DNA of 64,000 bases from Rhodoferax sp. U2-2l (GTDB taxonomy: Bacteria; Pseudomonadota; Gammaproteobacteria; Burkholderiales; Burkholderiaceae_C): contig NZ_JAJCTH010000018.1 in the NCBI RefSeq assembly GCF_020594515.1, positions 1 to 64,000 on the forward strand, given 5' to 3'. The notes beneath the pieces were generated by a model that saw nothing but the letters and a program-made list of their open reading frames with translations, did no database searches and was not told the origin of the DNA. The first letter of the stretch is position 1. Every line of letters starts with the position of its first letter. Shown here one piece after another: positions 46,904 through 56,321 of the stretch. The position numbers were made by a program, and so were the translations under genes.

Positions 46904-47598
46904 CCCCTTGGCTACCCACAGCCGCGCCCCGCGGCATGCGCCGTGCCGCACTTGGCGCCGCGTTTGGCGCCGCCCTGCTGACGCTCACAGCCTGCAGCGT
47001 GCTGCGCCCGGCCGCCACCCAACCGCCCGTTCTCTACTTGCTGGTGGAAGCGCCACCCGGCCCGATGGCAGCGCCCACGCCCACGTCTGTATCTGCTGGC
47101 ACGGCGCCCGCCTTGCCCACGCTGCTGGTCAACCCGGTGCAGGCGGCCTCAGGTTTTGACAGCCAGCGCCTCGTCTACCTGCGCGACGACCACCAACTGA
47201 CCTACTTCGCCCACAGCGAGTGGGCCGACCCGCCAGCCCGCATGTTGGGCCCGTTGCTGGTGGCGGCCATCGGCCAGACCGGCGCTTTTGGCAGCGTGGT
47301 GCTGACGCCGGCCAGCGTCGCTGGCGATGTCCGGCTCACGACCCAGATCATCCGCCTGCAGCACAACTTTCAAACCCAGCCGAGCCGGGTGCAATTCACC
47401 CTACGTGCCTACCTGACCGATGAGACCACCCGCAAGGTGCTGGCCTGGCGTGAATTCAGTGCCGAAGCGCCCGCCGCGAGCGAGAACGCCCAAGGCGGTG
47501 TGGCCGCAGCCAATGTGGCCGTTCAGGAAGTGCTGGCGCAGCTGGCGCAATTTCTGGCCACAACGCCCCGGGCGCGCTCAATCGATCCCGGTCAGTAA
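46900..47598 (+). CDS. ABC-type transport auxiliary lipoprotein (PqiC/YmbA-like)
   Basis: This is a 232-residue outer-membrane lipoprotein with lipobox LTACS (cysteine near residue 31). The ABC-trans_aux domain (DUF330 family) follows, recognised by LLVNPVQAASGFDSQRLVYLRDDHQLTYFAHSEWADPPARML. It overlaps the MCE gene by four bases. Presence of a PqiC-like partner, rather than MlaC/MlaB, suggests a direct bridge to the outer membrane instead of a soluble shuttle. Confidence 0.9.
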   Translation: MTPWLPTAAPRGMRRAALGAAFGAALLTLTACSVLRPAATQPPVLYLLVEAPPGPMAAPTPTSVSAGTAPALPTLLVNPVQAASGFDSQRLVYLRDDHQLTYFAHSEWADPPARMLGPLLVAAIGQTGAFGSVVLTPASVAGDVRLTTQIIRLQHNFQTQPSRVQFTLRAYLTDETTRKVLAWREFSAEAPAASENAQGGVAAANVAVQEVLAQLAQFLATTPRARSIDPGQ

Positions 47599-47690
47599 CC
47601 AGGGATGCCGGGTCGCAGTCCCACATGACAAGTTGATACTTTCACGTCAAGACCACCCGGCTTGACCCGCCAACCACCGCGCGTCCGCGG

Positions 47691-48596
47691 TCAGGCCGGA
47701 CCGGTCATCACGCTGGGCACCGCGCCGTCTTTGGCAGGCAGCGGTTGGCGTGAGCCATACGCATTGGCATAGACCCAGGTGAATTCGGCCCCGATCAGAA
47801 AAATCTGCGCCGAGTAATACACCCAGAGCAATACCACCACCAGCGAGCCCGCCGCACCAAACCCGGTGATGGCGCCACTGCGACCAATGTAGAGACCAAT
47901 CAGGAATTTGCCAAACGTGAACAGCGTCGCGGTGAACACGGCCCCGGTCCAGACGTCTTGCCACTGCACCTGCACCCGTGGCATCACCTTGTAGATCAGC
48001 GCAAACATGGCCGTGACCATCAAGAAGCTGCCCACGGCGTTGACCGCTGCAGCCAAGGTCAGCCAGCCGCCAAACAGCGGTTGCAGCCAGCTCCCCATGG
48101 CGCCCAGCACCGAACTCACCACCAGCGACACGATCAACAAAAATCCGATGGCCAGAATCATCCCGAACGACAGCAGCCGCGCGCGCACCAGCATCAGCCA
48201 GCCCGGCCGGGATTCACGCGCAGGCACGTGCCAGATGCGGTCGAGCGAGTCCTGCAACTCGGCAAACACCGTGGTCGCGCCCACCACCAGCATCAGCAGG
48301 CCAACGATGGTCGCCACCGAGCCTTCCAGCGGTTTGTCCACGCTGGAGAGCAAATCCTGAACCGCTTTGGCACCGCCTTCACCCATCAAAGCACTGAGCT
48401 GCAGCGCGATTTCGCCGCGCGCCGCGTCCTCCCCAAAGATGAGGCCCGCCACGGCGATGACGATCAGCAACAGCGGCGCCAATGAAAACAAGGTGTAGTA
48501 GGCCAGCGCCGCCCCCATGCTGGGCGCATAGTCGCCCAGCCAGGAACGCATCGTCTGCTTCAGCAGCGACCAGAAGGCATCAGGATCCCAGGGCAT
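47691..48596 (-). CDS. YihY/BrkB-family inner-membrane protein
   Basis: This is a 301-residue polytopic membrane protein with about six helices. Family blocks include LGDYAPSMGAALAYYTLFSLAPLLLI, IWHVPARESRPGW, KVMPRVQVQWQDVWTGAVFTATLFTFGKF and a C-terminal YYSAQIFLIGAEFTWVYA. Once annotated as RNase BN by mistake, the family has no firmly known function; transport or a virulence-associated role has been proposed. The start at 48596 (MPWDPDAF) fits the family. It is convergent with the MCE operon and lies downstream of bchJ on the same strand, separated by a hairpin region. Confidence 0.85.
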   Translation of the reverse strand: MPWDPDAFWSLLKQTMRSWLGDYAPSMGAALAYYTLFSLAPLLLIVIAVAGLIFGEDAARGEIALQLSALMGEGGAKAVQDLLSSVDKPLEGSVATIVGLLMLVVGATTVFAELQDSLDRIWHVPARESRPGWLMLVRARLLSFGMILAIGFLLIVSLVVSSVLGAMGSWLQPLFGGWLTLAAAVNAVGSFLMVTAMFALIYKVMPRVQVQWQDVWTGAVFTATLFTFGKFLIGLYIGRSGAITGFGAAGSLVVVLLWVYYSAQIFLIGAEFTWVYANAYGSRQPLPAKDGAVPSVMTGPA

Positions 48597-48644
48597 GTCA
48601 GAGCGGCGCCTCAAAGTAGGAACAAGGGGGCGAGTATGGAAGCT

Positions 48645-48715
48645 TGGCGCTGCCAATGCTGTTCGGCAGCGCACGCATGGGCCGGGTTGGCGCTCTTGCC
48701 GTGCGGCAGCGCCAA
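48645..48715 (-). repeat. Paired GGCAGCGC inverted repeats downstream of bchJ
   Basis: Two stem-loops stand in tandem. GCGCTGCC (48647-48654) pairs with GGCAGCGC (48665-48672), and TTGGCGCT (48687-48694) pairs with AGCGCCAA (48708-48715). The arms share the same GGCAGCGC/TTGGCGCT words, so the unit seems duplicated. They begin a few bases after the bchJ stop and may end or stabilise the bchE-bchJ transcript. No U tract is present. Confidence 0.55.
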
Positions 48716-48721
48716 CGCCAA

Positions 48722-49324
48722 TCAGCGCCAGGTCAGCTCAAAGCGGCAGACGTCGTCGCCTTGGGCTTCGCAGTCGGTCTCGTTGACTTTGGTTTGGGGG
48801 TGCACCAGCACCTGAAACAGGCGCTCAAAGGTGGCGGAATAAAAGTCGCACACCGGCACGTCGGTGCGCACCTCGCGGCACAGCGGGTTGTTGCGGATGG
48901 TCAGCACCACCGTCTGCCCCACCGCGTAGCTGAACTCGCCGCTGCCGGCAAACGTCCAGCTGTGGCCACCAATGGTTTTGAGCAACATGCGCGCCGACAG
49001 CGCCGCAGGCAGCGCCTTGAACACCACCTGGGCAAATTTCGGGATGCGGTTGGCCAGCAAGTAATCAGCGGTTTTGAGGCCCGCTTTCCAGGTGATGTTG
49101 GCGCAGGTCGGCTGACCCAGTTGGGCGCGCAGCACGTTGTGCAGGCGCAGCACCTCGGCCTCATTGACCATCTTTTCGGGCAGTTTGACCAGGTAATGAC
49201 CCAGCCCGGCCTGCGCAAACAGGCCGGCTGTCACATCCTGCCCAAAGGTTTCACGCAGCGCCTCGGCCACGCGGATGATCGCGTTGGGGCCGATGCGGCC
49301 CGCAACGCCCTCGGCTGAACTCAT
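48722..49324 (-). CDS. bchJ: Bacteriochlorophyll synthesis protein BchJ (V4R domain)
   Basis: This is a 200-residue V4R-domain protein matching BchJ. BchJ was first called the 8-vinyl reductase, but that role is now assigned to BciA/BciB, and BchJ may instead carry or channel porphyrin intermediates. Visible blocks are [17 protein letters not shown], the small-molecule-binding C-terminus [18 protein letters not shown] and [16 protein letters not shown] with two cysteines. It overlaps bchE by four bases (ATGA), the bchE-bchJ order known from purple bacteria. Start MSSAEG (49324) is set by that overlap. Confidence 0.87.
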   Translation of the reverse strand: MSSAEGVAGRIGPNAIIRVAEALRETFGQDVTAGLFAQAGLGHYLVKLPEKMVNEAEVLRLHNVLRAQLGQPTCANITWKAGLKTADYLLANRIPKFAQVVFKALPAALSARMLLKTIGGHSWTFAGSGEFSYAVGQTVVLTIRNNPLCREVRTDVPVCDFYSATFERLFQVLVHPQTKVNETDCEAQGDDVCRFELTWR

Positions 49325-51000
49325 CCGATCTTGGCCATTTCTTCTTCGGTCATCTGCTCTTTGCCACCGCCGCAAGCCGATACCGGCAGCTTGGCGGCAG
49401 CTTGGGCGGCAATGGCTTCGGCGGCGATGTCCTCGCCCTTCTTGCGGCGCATCTCGATCTTGGGTCCGTGCATGGTCACCCAGCCTTCATCGGCCTGGGC
49501 CACCAAAGCGGCGTCCGGACGGGTGCGGGTGGTGGCGCTCTCGAACTTGAAGTCCACCTTTTTCTTGCTCTGCGGGCCCCAGTAACCGACACGGCCCAGG
49601 TCGTAGAACTTGCGCTCAAAACCACTCTTCAGGAACGCTTTCAGGCAACCCATCAGGTACTTGCGGCGCACCGGGTCGCGCGTCCAGGGGTACTGGAAGA
49701 AGGTCTTGTTCATGAAGAACCGGCGGTAATTGTTCATCACCCGGTCCAGCAGCTCGGCGCGGTCCATCGCGTTGGGCTTCATGATGGGGGTGACAAAGTT
49801 GTACTTTTCGTAGTCGAACACTTCGACCTTGTCGCCGAGTTCCTGGAACAGGTCGGAGAACGGCCACGGTGTGTACATCGCCCAGTTGGCCATGTCGGGG
49901 TTCCAGTCGCGTGTCATGCGGTAGGTTTCCTCGATGGTCTCGGCGGTTTCGTTCTCCAGACCGACGATGAACTGGGCCTCGGTCACGATACCGGCTTCGC
50001 GCAGCAGGCGGATGGCCTTCTTGTTCTGCTCGATGGTGGTTTCCTTGTTGAAGCGGTCCAGCTGCAACTGCGCCGCGGCTTCGGTGCCCAGCGAGATGTG
50101 GATCAAGCCCGCCTTGCGGTACATCGGCAGCAGCTTCTCGTCGCGCAGGATGTCGGTCACGCGGGTGTTGATGCCCCAATACACCGGCAGCTTGCGCTCA
50201 ATGAGTTCTTCGCAGAACTGGATGAATTTCTTGCGGTGGATGGTGGGCTCTTCGTCGGCCAGGATGAAGAAGCCGACCTTGTGGTTCTTGACCAGGTCCT
50301 CGATCTCGTCCACCACCTTTTTCGGGTCGCGGATGCGGTAGTCGCGCCAGAACTTCCACTGGCTGCAAAAACTGCAGGTAAACGGGCAACCACGCGCAAA
50401 GTTGGGGATGGCCACGCGCACATTCAGCGGCGTGTAGATGTATTTGCTCCAGTCCAGGATGCCCCAGTCGGGCGTGATGGTGTCCAGGTCTTGAATGGGC
50501 GGCTCGGCGGGGGTGGAAACAATCTTGCCTTCGTCGTTGCGGAAAGCGATGCCCGGCACCGATTCGCGGTTTTGCATGAAGGTACCGGCGTCCACGGCCT
50601 TCACCAGGTTCAGGAACACCTGTTCACCTTCGCCCCGCACCACGGCGTCAATCCAGGGCGACTCACCCAGCACCTGCGAGAACATGAAGGTGGCGTGGAT
50701 GCCGCCCAGCACGGTCACGATGTTGGGGTTGACCTCTTTCACCACCTGCAACAGGCGCTGTGCCTTGTAGATGGACGGGGTGATGGCCGTGCAGCCGACG
50801 ATGTCGGGCTTGATCTCGGCAAACTTCTGCCGCATCACGTCTTCACTCAGGTCCAACGTCATGGCGTCGACAAACACGATGTCGGTGTAACCGCCTGCCT
50901 TCAGATAACCCGCCAGGTAGGCGACCCACGCTGGAGGCCAGGTACCGGCAATTTCAGCACCACCCGAGTGGTAATTGGGGTGAACGAGCATTACGCGCAT
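49321..51000 (-). CDS. bchE: Mg-protoporphyrin IX monomethyl ester anaerobic cyclase
   Basis: BchE is the oxygen-independent radical-SAM/cobalamin cyclase that forms the fifth ring of bacteriochlorophyll. The 559-residue protein has an N-terminal B12-binding-like domain ([19 protein letters not shown] to about residue 150, VLGGIHATF). The radical SAM core carries the CxxxCxxC cluster in [16 protein letters not shown] (about residues 200-210). [13 protein letters not shown] and YTPWPFSD are typical of BchE. The C-terminal tail ends in [19 protein letters not shown]. The window shows no aerobic cyclase (AcsF). bchE is divergent from mutS across a 195-bp region with oxygen/redox-type operator sites. 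Confidence 0.95.
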   Translation of the reverse strand: MRVMLVHPNYHSGGAEIAGTWPPAWVAYLAGYLKAGGYTDIVFVDAMTLDLSEDVMRQKFAEIKPDIVGCTAITPSIYKAQRLLQVVKEVNPNIVTVLGGIHATFMFSQVLGESPWIDAVVRGEGEQVFLNLVKAVDAGTFMQNRESVPGIAFRNDEGKIVSTPAEPPIQDLDTITPDWGILDWSKYIYTPLNVRVAIPNFARGCPFTCSFCSQWKFWRDYRIRDPKKVVDEIEDLVKNHKVGFFILADEEPTIHRKKFIQFCEELIERKLPVYWGINTRVTDILRDEKLLPMYRKAGLIHISLGTEAAAQLQLDRFNKETTIEQNKKAIRLLREAGIVTEAQFIVGLENETAETIEETYRMTRDWNPDMANWAMYTPWPFSDLFQELGDKVEVFDYEKYNFVTPIMKPNAMDRAELLDRVMNNYRRFFMNKTFFQYPWTRDPVRRKYLMGCLKAFLKSGFERKFYDLGRVGYWGPQSKKKVDFKFESATTRTRPDAALVAQADEGWVTMHGPKIEMRRKKGEDIAAEAIAAQAAAKLPVSACGGGKEQMTEEEMAKIG

Positions 51001-51058
51001 AACGTTTCCAGTAAGTTGAAGGACAGGGCTAATGTGCCTAGGGTGGTGTTTTTAGACA

Positions 51059-51072
51059 TTGATGAATGTCAA
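51059..51072 (-). promoter_or_regulatory. FNR-like site upstream of bchE
   Basis: On the plus strand this reads TTGAT-GAAT-GTCAA, nine of ten conserved bases of the FNR consensus TTGAT-N4-ATCAA. Its centre is about 65 bp upstream of the bchE ATG. FnrL-type activation of bchE under low oxygen is known in Rhodobacter; use here is inferred. It overlaps the PpsR-type palindrome by six bases. Confidence 0.5.
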
Positions 51073-51084
51073 CTTTTGTTGACA
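51067..51084. promoter_or_regulatory. PpsR/CrtJ-type palindrome upstream of bchE
   Basis: TGTCAACTTTTGTTGACA is a perfect 7+7 palindrome and matches the PpsR/CrtJ operator TGT-N12-ACA exactly. It lies 67 bp upstream of bchE, between bchE and mutS. PpsR is the redox/light repressor of photosynthesis genes in purple bacteria. Direct evidence of binding is lacking. Confidence 0.65.
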
Positions 51085-51195
51085 TTCTGGTGGCATTTTG
51101 ACCTGCCTCAACGCTTTGGGCAAGGGCTTGGGCCCGCACAGAACGGATTGGGATTCAACCCGGTCCGGGTGGGGAAGCTTGCTAGACTTCCCACA

Positions 51196-53814
51196 ATGAC
51201 CGATACCGCCAAGACGCACACCCCCATGATGACCCAATACCTGGGTCTGAAGGCGGACTACCCCCACACCCTGCTGTTTTACCGCATGGGTGATTTTTAT
51301 GAGCTGTTTTATGCCGACGCCGAAAAAGCCGCGCGCCTGCTCAACATCACCCTGACGCAACGCGGCCAGTCCGGCGGCCAGCCGGTGGTGATGGCAGGGG
51401 TGCCGTTCCACTCGGTCGACACCTATCTGGCACGCCTGATCAAGCTGGGCGAGTCGGTTGCCATCTGTGAACAAGTGGGCGATGTCGCCAGTGCCAAGGG
51501 GCCGGTGGAGCGCAAGGTGGTGCGCGTGGTCACCCCCGGCACCCTGACCGATCTGGAACTGTTGAGTGACAAAACCGAAGCGCTGCTGCTGGCGGTGCAC
51601 CAGGGCCCGCGCAACCATTGCGGCCTGGCCTGGCTGAGTGTGACGCAGGGCGTGGTGCATCTGGCCGAATGTGTCGCCGACGACCTGGCTGCCTGGGTGC
51701 AGCGCATTGGCGCGGGCGAGCTGATTTTCAGCGCTGGGGCCACACCGGCTTTTGAGGCGCGCCTGCGCGCCCTGCCCGCCACGCCGCCGCTGTCGATCTC
51801 GGTGCGGCCCGACTGGCAGTTTGACGCGGGCCTGGGCCAGCGCACGCTCATCCAGCATTTGCAGGCCGCCAGCCTCGCGCCCTGGCAGGCGCAGGACCTG
51901 GTGCAGGCCCATGCCGCGGCAGCCGCCCTGCTGGCTTACGCCGAGCACACCCAGGGCCGCACCCTCACCCACATCCACAGTGTGCAGGTGCAGCGGCAGG
52001 ACGAGCTGATTGACCTGCCTGCCACCACCCGGCGCAACCTGGAACTGGTGCAGACCCTGCGCGGCGAGGATGCGCCCACACTGTTTTCGCTGCTGGACAC
52101 CTGCCAGACCGGCATGGGCAGCCGCCTGCTCAAAAGCTGGCTGCTGGCGCCCCGGCGTGACCGTGCGCAAGCGCGCCAGCGGCTGGGCGCCATCGAGGCG
52201 CTGCGTTCTGGTGCGGCCCTGTCGACCGGCGCGGGCCCGTGGGCCAGCCTGCGCCAGCAGCTCAAGGGCAGCACCGATGTGCAGCGCATCACCGCGCGTA
52301 TCGCGCTGCGCCAGGTGCGCCCGCGCGAGCTGGTGGGCCTGCAAGTCACACTCCAGAAAACAGAGCTACTGGCTCCCGCCATCGAAGGGCTTGAACTCTA
52401 TTTGAGCGAGATTTCCCAGCATCTGCGGCCACCCGCGGGCTGTGCCGACTTGCTGCGTGCCGCCATCGACGCCGAGCCCGCCGCGCTGGTGCGCGACGGT
52501 GGGGTGATCGCCAGCGGCTTCGATGCCGAGCTGGACGAGTTGCGTGCCATCCAGACCAACTGCGACGGTTTTTTGCTGGACCTGGAAACCCGCGAACGCG
52601 AGCGCACCGGCATCAGCAACCTGCGCGTGCAATACAACAAGGTGCACGGCTTCTATATTGAAGTAACACAAGGTCAGGCCGCCAAAGTGCCCGACGATTA
52701 CCGGCGCCGCCAGACCCTGAAAAACGCCGAGCGCTTCATCACCCCCGAACTCAAAGCCTTTGAAGACAAAGCCCTGAGCGCGCAGGAGCGTGCGCTGGCG
52801 CGCGAAAAGTGGTTGTATGACCAGCTGCTGGACCAGTTGCAGGCCTTTGTGCCGGCGCTGACCCGCCTGGCCGACGCGCTGGCCACGTTGGACGCCCTGT
52901 GTGCACTGGCCGAGCGCAGCCTGACCCTGGACTGGTGCGCGCCGCAGTTCGCCCGCGAGCCGTGCATCGAGATCGAGGCCGGGCGCCACCCGGTGGTGCA
53001 GGCCCGGCTGGCTGAACTGAGTGCGGGCAGCTTCATCGCCAACGACACGCGTCTGACCCTGAAGCAGCGCATGCAGATCATCACCGGCCCGAACATGGGT
53101 GGTAAATCGACCTACATGCGCCAGATTGCGGTGATTGTGCTGCTGGCCAGCATCGGCAGCTACGTGCCCGCCGCCAGCTGCCGCCTGGGGCCGATCGACG
53201 CCATCCACACCCGCATCGGCGCGGCCGACGACCTGGCCAATGCCCAGTCGACCTTCATGCTGGAAATGCTGGAGGCCGCGCAAATCCTCAACACGGCCAC
53301 GCCCAACTCGCTGGTGCTGATGGACGAGATTGGCCGCGGCACCAGCACCTTTGACGGCCTGGCGCTGGCCAGCGCGATTGCCACCCAGTTGCACGACAAA
53401 ACCCAGGCCTACACGCTGTTTGCCACACATTATTTTGAGTTGACCGAATTTCCGGCCACGCACCACAGCGCCATCAATGTGCATGTGAGCGCCGCGGAAT
53501 CAGGCCGTGACATTGTTTTCCTGCACGAAATCCAGCCCGGTCCGGCCAGCAAAAGTTACGGCATCCAGGTGGCGCGTCTCGCCGGCATGCCCGCCGCGGT
53601 GGTCAGCCACGCCCGCCACACGCTCGAAGCCCTGGAGGCACAGGCCAGCCAATCCCAGGCACAAGTGGATTTGTTTGCCGAGCCACCCATGCTTGAATCG
53701 GCCACCACCAGCGCTTTGGAGATGGCGCTGGACGCCATCAACCCGGACAACTTGAGCCCGCGTGAGGCGCTGGAGGCGCTGTACCGGCTCAAGACCCTGG
53801 GCAGCAGCACCTGA
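51196..53814 (+). CDS. mutS: DNA mismatch repair ATPase MutS
   Basis: This 872-residue protein recognises mismatches and starts methyl-directed repair. Domain I has the mismatch-wedge motif [15 protein letters not shown] near residue 30, the clamp/lever domains lie in the middle, and the ATPase shows Walker [15 protein letters not shown], Walker [17 protein letters not shown] and [11 protein letters not shown]. The C-terminal tail includes [13 protein letters not shown]. The true start is ATG 51196; the frame remains open for 1.8 kb upstream only as an antisense shadow of bchE. It is convergent with the ferric-reductase-like gene, ten bases apart. Confidence 0.96.
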   Translation: MTDTAKTHTPMMTQYLGLKADYPHTLLFYRMGDFYELFYADAEKAARLLNITLTQRGQSGGQPVVMAGVPFHSVDTYLARLIKLGESVAICEQVGDVASAKGPVERKVVRVVTPGTLTDLELLSDKTEALLLAVHQGPRNHCGLAWLSVTQGVVHLAECVADDLAAWVQRIGAGELIFSAGATPAFEARLRALPATPPLSISVRPDWQFDAGLGQRTLIQHLQAASLAPWQAQDLVQAHAAAAALLAYAEHTQGRTLTHIHSVQVQRQDELIDLPATTRRNLELVQTLRGEDAPTLFSLLDTCQTGMGSRLLKSWLLAPRRDRAQARQRLGAIEALRSGAALSTGAGPWASLRQQLKGSTDVQRITARIALRQVRPRELVGLQVTLQKTELLAPAIEGLELYLSEISQHLRPPAGCADLLRAAIDAEPAALVRDGGVIASGFDAELDELRAIQTNCDGFLLDLETRERERTGISNLRVQYNKVHGFYIEVTQGQAAKVPDDYRRRQTLKNAERFITPELKAFEDKALSAQERALAREKWLYDQLLDQLQAFVPALTRLADALATLDALCALAERSLTLDWCAPQFAREPCIEIEAGRHPVVQARLAELSAGSFIANDTRLTLKQRMQIITGPNMGGKSTYMRQIAVIVLLASIGSYVPAASCRLGPIDAIHTRIGAADDLANAQSTFMLEMLEAAQILNTATPNSLVLMDEIGRGTSTFDGLALASAIATQLHDKTQAYTLFATHYFELTEFPATHHSAINVHVSAAESGRDIVFLHEIQPGPASKSYGIQVARLAGMPAAVVSHARHTLEALEAQASQSQAQVDLFAEPPMLESATTSALEMALDAINPDNLSPREALEALYRLKTLGSST

Positions 53815-53824
53815 GCCAGAGACT

Positions 53825-55159
53825 TCAGCGCATCTCAAACAACTCCTGGTGAAAGCGGGCCGGGACCAAGCCCATGGCCACAAGCTCATTTTTCAGCGCC
53901 TGCCCGAACCTGGCCGGGCCGCAGAACCAGACATCGGCATCACGCCATGCCGGCACTTGCGCGGCGATGCGGGCCGCGTCAAGCCGCCCGTCGCGCTCAT
54001 CCCAGAGCACATGCAGCCGGACCTGGGCGTCGCGCGCGTCCTGCGCCATCAAATCCATCACCTGGGGGTCATACACCGCCGTGGTGTGAAACAGATCGAT
54101 GGCCTTGCCATCCGGCGATTGGGCCAGCGCTTTCATGCGCGAGATAAAGGGCGTGATGCCAATGCCGCCGCCGACCCAGATCTGGCGCCGGGTTGGCCCC
54201 TGAAAATTGAAGCGTCCGTAAGGGCCTTCAACCTCGACCACATCCTTGAGCTCGAGCGTTTGGGCCAGGGCGCGGGTGTAGTCACCCAGGGCCTTGATGA
54301 TGAAGGTCACGCGGCCATCGTTGCGCCACGCCGACGAAATGGTGTACGGATGCGGGCCCTCGTGTTCGTGCAAGGTCACAAAGGCAAATTGACCCGCCTC
54401 GTGGCCCGGCCAACGCCCCTTGAACGCAATATCCACCTGCACCACCTCCAGAGCGGCATGGTGGCGGATGCCCACCACCTCACCCACGCATGGACGGCGG
54501 TTGACCACGCGGCCGAGCAAGACCATCACCGCGGCCACGCTGCCAGCGGCCATCAGGACGGCCATGACCGGCCCCAGCAAGCCGCGCCAGTCGTCAAACT
54601 TGAGCAAGATCACCGAGTGCGCGACCAGCACCAGGTAAGCCACCGCCAGCAGGTGGTGGGTTTTGAAAAAGTGCCGGTACGGAAAGCGCTTGACCAACGC
54701 CAGCACCATCAGCACCGCCGCGGCATAAAACGCCCATTCCCCAATGCCTTCGGCCAGACCGCGCTGGCTCATGAACCACTGCTCGATCGAGCCCTCGGCC
54801 AGCACCGGCTTGGGCCCACGCACCGGGCGCGCCAGCCAGCCCCAGCCCACCGCCCACTTGGGCACCACCGCCAGAGCCCAATGGCTGATCGACAGCACCA
54901 AAGCTGATATGCCCAGCCACTTGTGCAAGCGGTACATCTTGTCGAGCCCACCCAAGTACGGCTCAAAGCACACCGGCCGCACCGCCAGCACCATGGCCAG
55001 GCTCATCACGCCCATGCCCAGCACGCCGCTGTACTGCATCAGGGTGGCGCGCCAACTGAAAAAGTCGGTCAATTGGGCCCAGGCGGGCGGGTCTGTCAAC
55101 CACCACAGGGCGGTCAACCCCAGCAGATAGGCCCAGAAAAATCGTTGGATGTGTTTCAT
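53825..55159 (-). CDS. Ferric-reductase-like flavocytochrome
   Basis: This is a 444-residue membrane oxidoreductase. About six N-terminal helices contain haem-ligand candidates (HKWLGISALVLSISH and HHLLAVAYLVLVAH). They are followed by a FAD-binding domain (HPYTISSA) and an NAD(P)H-binding domain (GGIGITPFISRM, CGPARFG). This is the FRE/NOX-like layout of ferric reductases and of MsrQ-like or bacterial NOX proteins. It would move electrons from NADPH across the inner membrane to an external acceptor. The physiological acceptor (Fe(III), oxygen or other) is not evident. It is divergent from anbu. Confidence 0.85.
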   Translation of the reverse strand: MKHIQRFFWAYLLGLTALWWLTDPPAWAQLTDFFSWRATLMQYSGVLGMGVMSLAMVLAVRPVCFEPYLGGLDKMYRLHKWLGISALVLSISHWALAVVPKWAVGWGWLARPVRGPKPVLAEGSIEQWFMSQRGLAEGIGEWAFYAAAVLMVLALVKRFPYRHFFKTHHLLAVAYLVLVAHSVILLKFDDWRGLLGPVMAVLMAAGSVAAVMVLLGRVVNRRPCVGEVVGIRHHAALEVVQVDIAFKGRWPGHEAGQFAFVTLHEHEGPHPYTISSAWRNDGRVTFIIKALGDYTRALAQTLELKDVVEVEGPYGRFNFQGPTRRQIWVGGGIGITPFISRMKALAQSPDGKAIDLFHTTAVYDPQVMDLMAQDARDAQVRLHVLWDERDGRLDAARIAAQVPAWRDADVWFCGPARFGQALKNELVAMGLVPARFHQELFEMR

Positions 55160-55309
55160 GTAAGTTCAAATTTGTGGTGACAGGACAAGCCTATCCGGCC
55201 CAGGTAACTTTGTGTAAACAGCGGGTGTCGCGCCGACAAAGATCCGGCAAACCCGTTGGCACGCCACACAGCCCCCTACACTCAGACCTTTGCCCACAAA
55301 ATTTTGACA

Positions 55310-56137
55310 ATGACTTACTGCGTCGCCATCAAACTCAATGCCGGACTGGTGTTTCTGTCCGACTCCCGCACCAACGCCGGGCTGGACCAGATCAGCACCT
55401 TTCGCAAGATGATCGTCTACGAAAAACCCGATGACCGCTTCATGGTGCTGCTGTCGGCGGGCAACCTGAGCATTTCGCAGTCGGTGCGCGAAATTTTGCA
55501 AGTTGAGCGGCTCAAGGACCACGACGAAGACGACGGCATCACCATCTGGAACGCCAAAAGCATGTTTGACGCCGCGCGCGTGCTGGGCGCCGCCATCCGT
55601 CACGTGTATGAGCGCGACGCCGCCGCACTCAAGCTCGCCGGCGTGGATTTCAACGTCAGCCTGATTTTTGGCGGCCAGATCAAGGGCGAAGGCATGCGCC
55701 TGTTCCAGGTGTATTCGGCCGGCAACTTCATCGAGGCCACGCCTGAGACCCCGTACTTCCAGGTGGGCGAGTCGAAATACGGCAAACCGGTGCTGGACCG
55801 CGTCATCACCCCCACCACGCCGCTGGACGAAGCCGCCAAGTGCGCGCTGGTATCGATGGACTCGACCCTCAAATCCAATCTGTCGGTCGGCCTGCCGCTG
55901 GACCTGGTGGTGTACGAGACCGACCGCTTCCAGACCGACAAGGTGGTCTGCATCGACGAAAACAACCCCTACTTCAAGATGCTGCACAACAGCTGGGGCG
56001 TGAAACTGCGCGAGGTGTTTGACAGCATTGAAGACCCGATGTGGAACGGCGAAGTCACCAGCGTGCCGCTGATGATGACCGCCGGACGCAGCCTGCCGCT
56101 GAAAAAAATCAGCACCCCGGAAGAAAAGTTAATCTGA
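55310..56137 (+). CDS. Anbu-type proteasome-like peptidase
   Basis: This is a 275-residue Ntn-hydrolase of the Anbu (ancestral beta-subunit) family. After Met removal the nucleophilic Thr1 is exposed (M-TYCVAIKLNAG), with D17 (SDSRTNAG) and K32 (FRKM) completing the active site, so no propeptide is needed. The start at 55310 is fixed by that requirement. Anbu genes usually adjoin genes for a transglutaminase-like protease, an alpha-E protein and an ATP-grasp protein. None of these is next to it here; neighbours are a ferric-reductase-like gene and an alpha/beta hydrolase. Substrates of Anbu are not established. Confidence 0.9.
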   Translation: MTYCVAIKLNAGLVFLSDSRTNAGLDQISTFRKMIVYEKPDDRFMVLLSAGNLSISQSVREILQVERLKDHDEDDGITIWNAKSMFDAARVLGAAIRHVYERDAAALKLAGVDFNVSLIFGGQIKGEGMRLFQVYSAGNFIEATPETPYFQVGESKYGKPVLDRVITPTTPLDEAAKCALVSMDSTLKSNLSVGLPLDLVVYETDRFQTDKVVCIDENNPYFKMLHNSWGVKLREVFDSIEDPMWNGEVTSVPLMMTAGRSLPLKKISTPEEKLI

Positions 56138-56144
56138 GAACTTT

Positions 56145-56321
56145 GCGGGACAGACCAGGGCTACACGCAGTGAGCCTGCTCTGTCCCCAACCGATCAAAG
56201 ATGGCGGGACACCCCAAGGCGACACGCAGTGAGCTTGCTCTGTCCCCAACCGATCAGAGCTTGTGGGACAGACCAGGGCGACACACAATAAGCCTGCTCT
56301 GCCCCCAACCGAATGAACATC
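56145..56321. repeat. Three 59-bp tandem repeats with GGGACA...TGTCCC arms
   Basis: Units start at 56145, 56204 and 56263. Each contains GGGACA(G), a variable part, then a CGCAGTGAGC-like block, and ends TGCTCTGTCCCCAACCGAT with small differences between copies. The GGGACAG and CTGTCCC arms within each unit are inverted and would fold into a hairpin about 40 bases long. The third unit contains the ATG of the following hydrolase gene. The period is not a multiple of three and the region is intergenic. Confidence 0.85.

Noticed and set aside
51067..51084. TTGACA within the palindrome as a -35 element for bchE or mutS
   Set aside because: No acceptable -10 hexamer occurs 16-18 bases downstream on either strand; the match is explained by the palindrome.
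49402..51195. Very long plus-strand open frame in phase with mutS, suggesting a 1470-residue fusion protein
   Set aside because: It is the antisense of bchE, kept open by GC-rich third positions. The upstream part has no MutS or other recognisable features, and MutS begins with its normal N-terminus at 51196.
56145..56321. CRISPR-like array
   Set aside because: The repeats are head-to-tail without unique spacers, only three units, and no cas genes are present.
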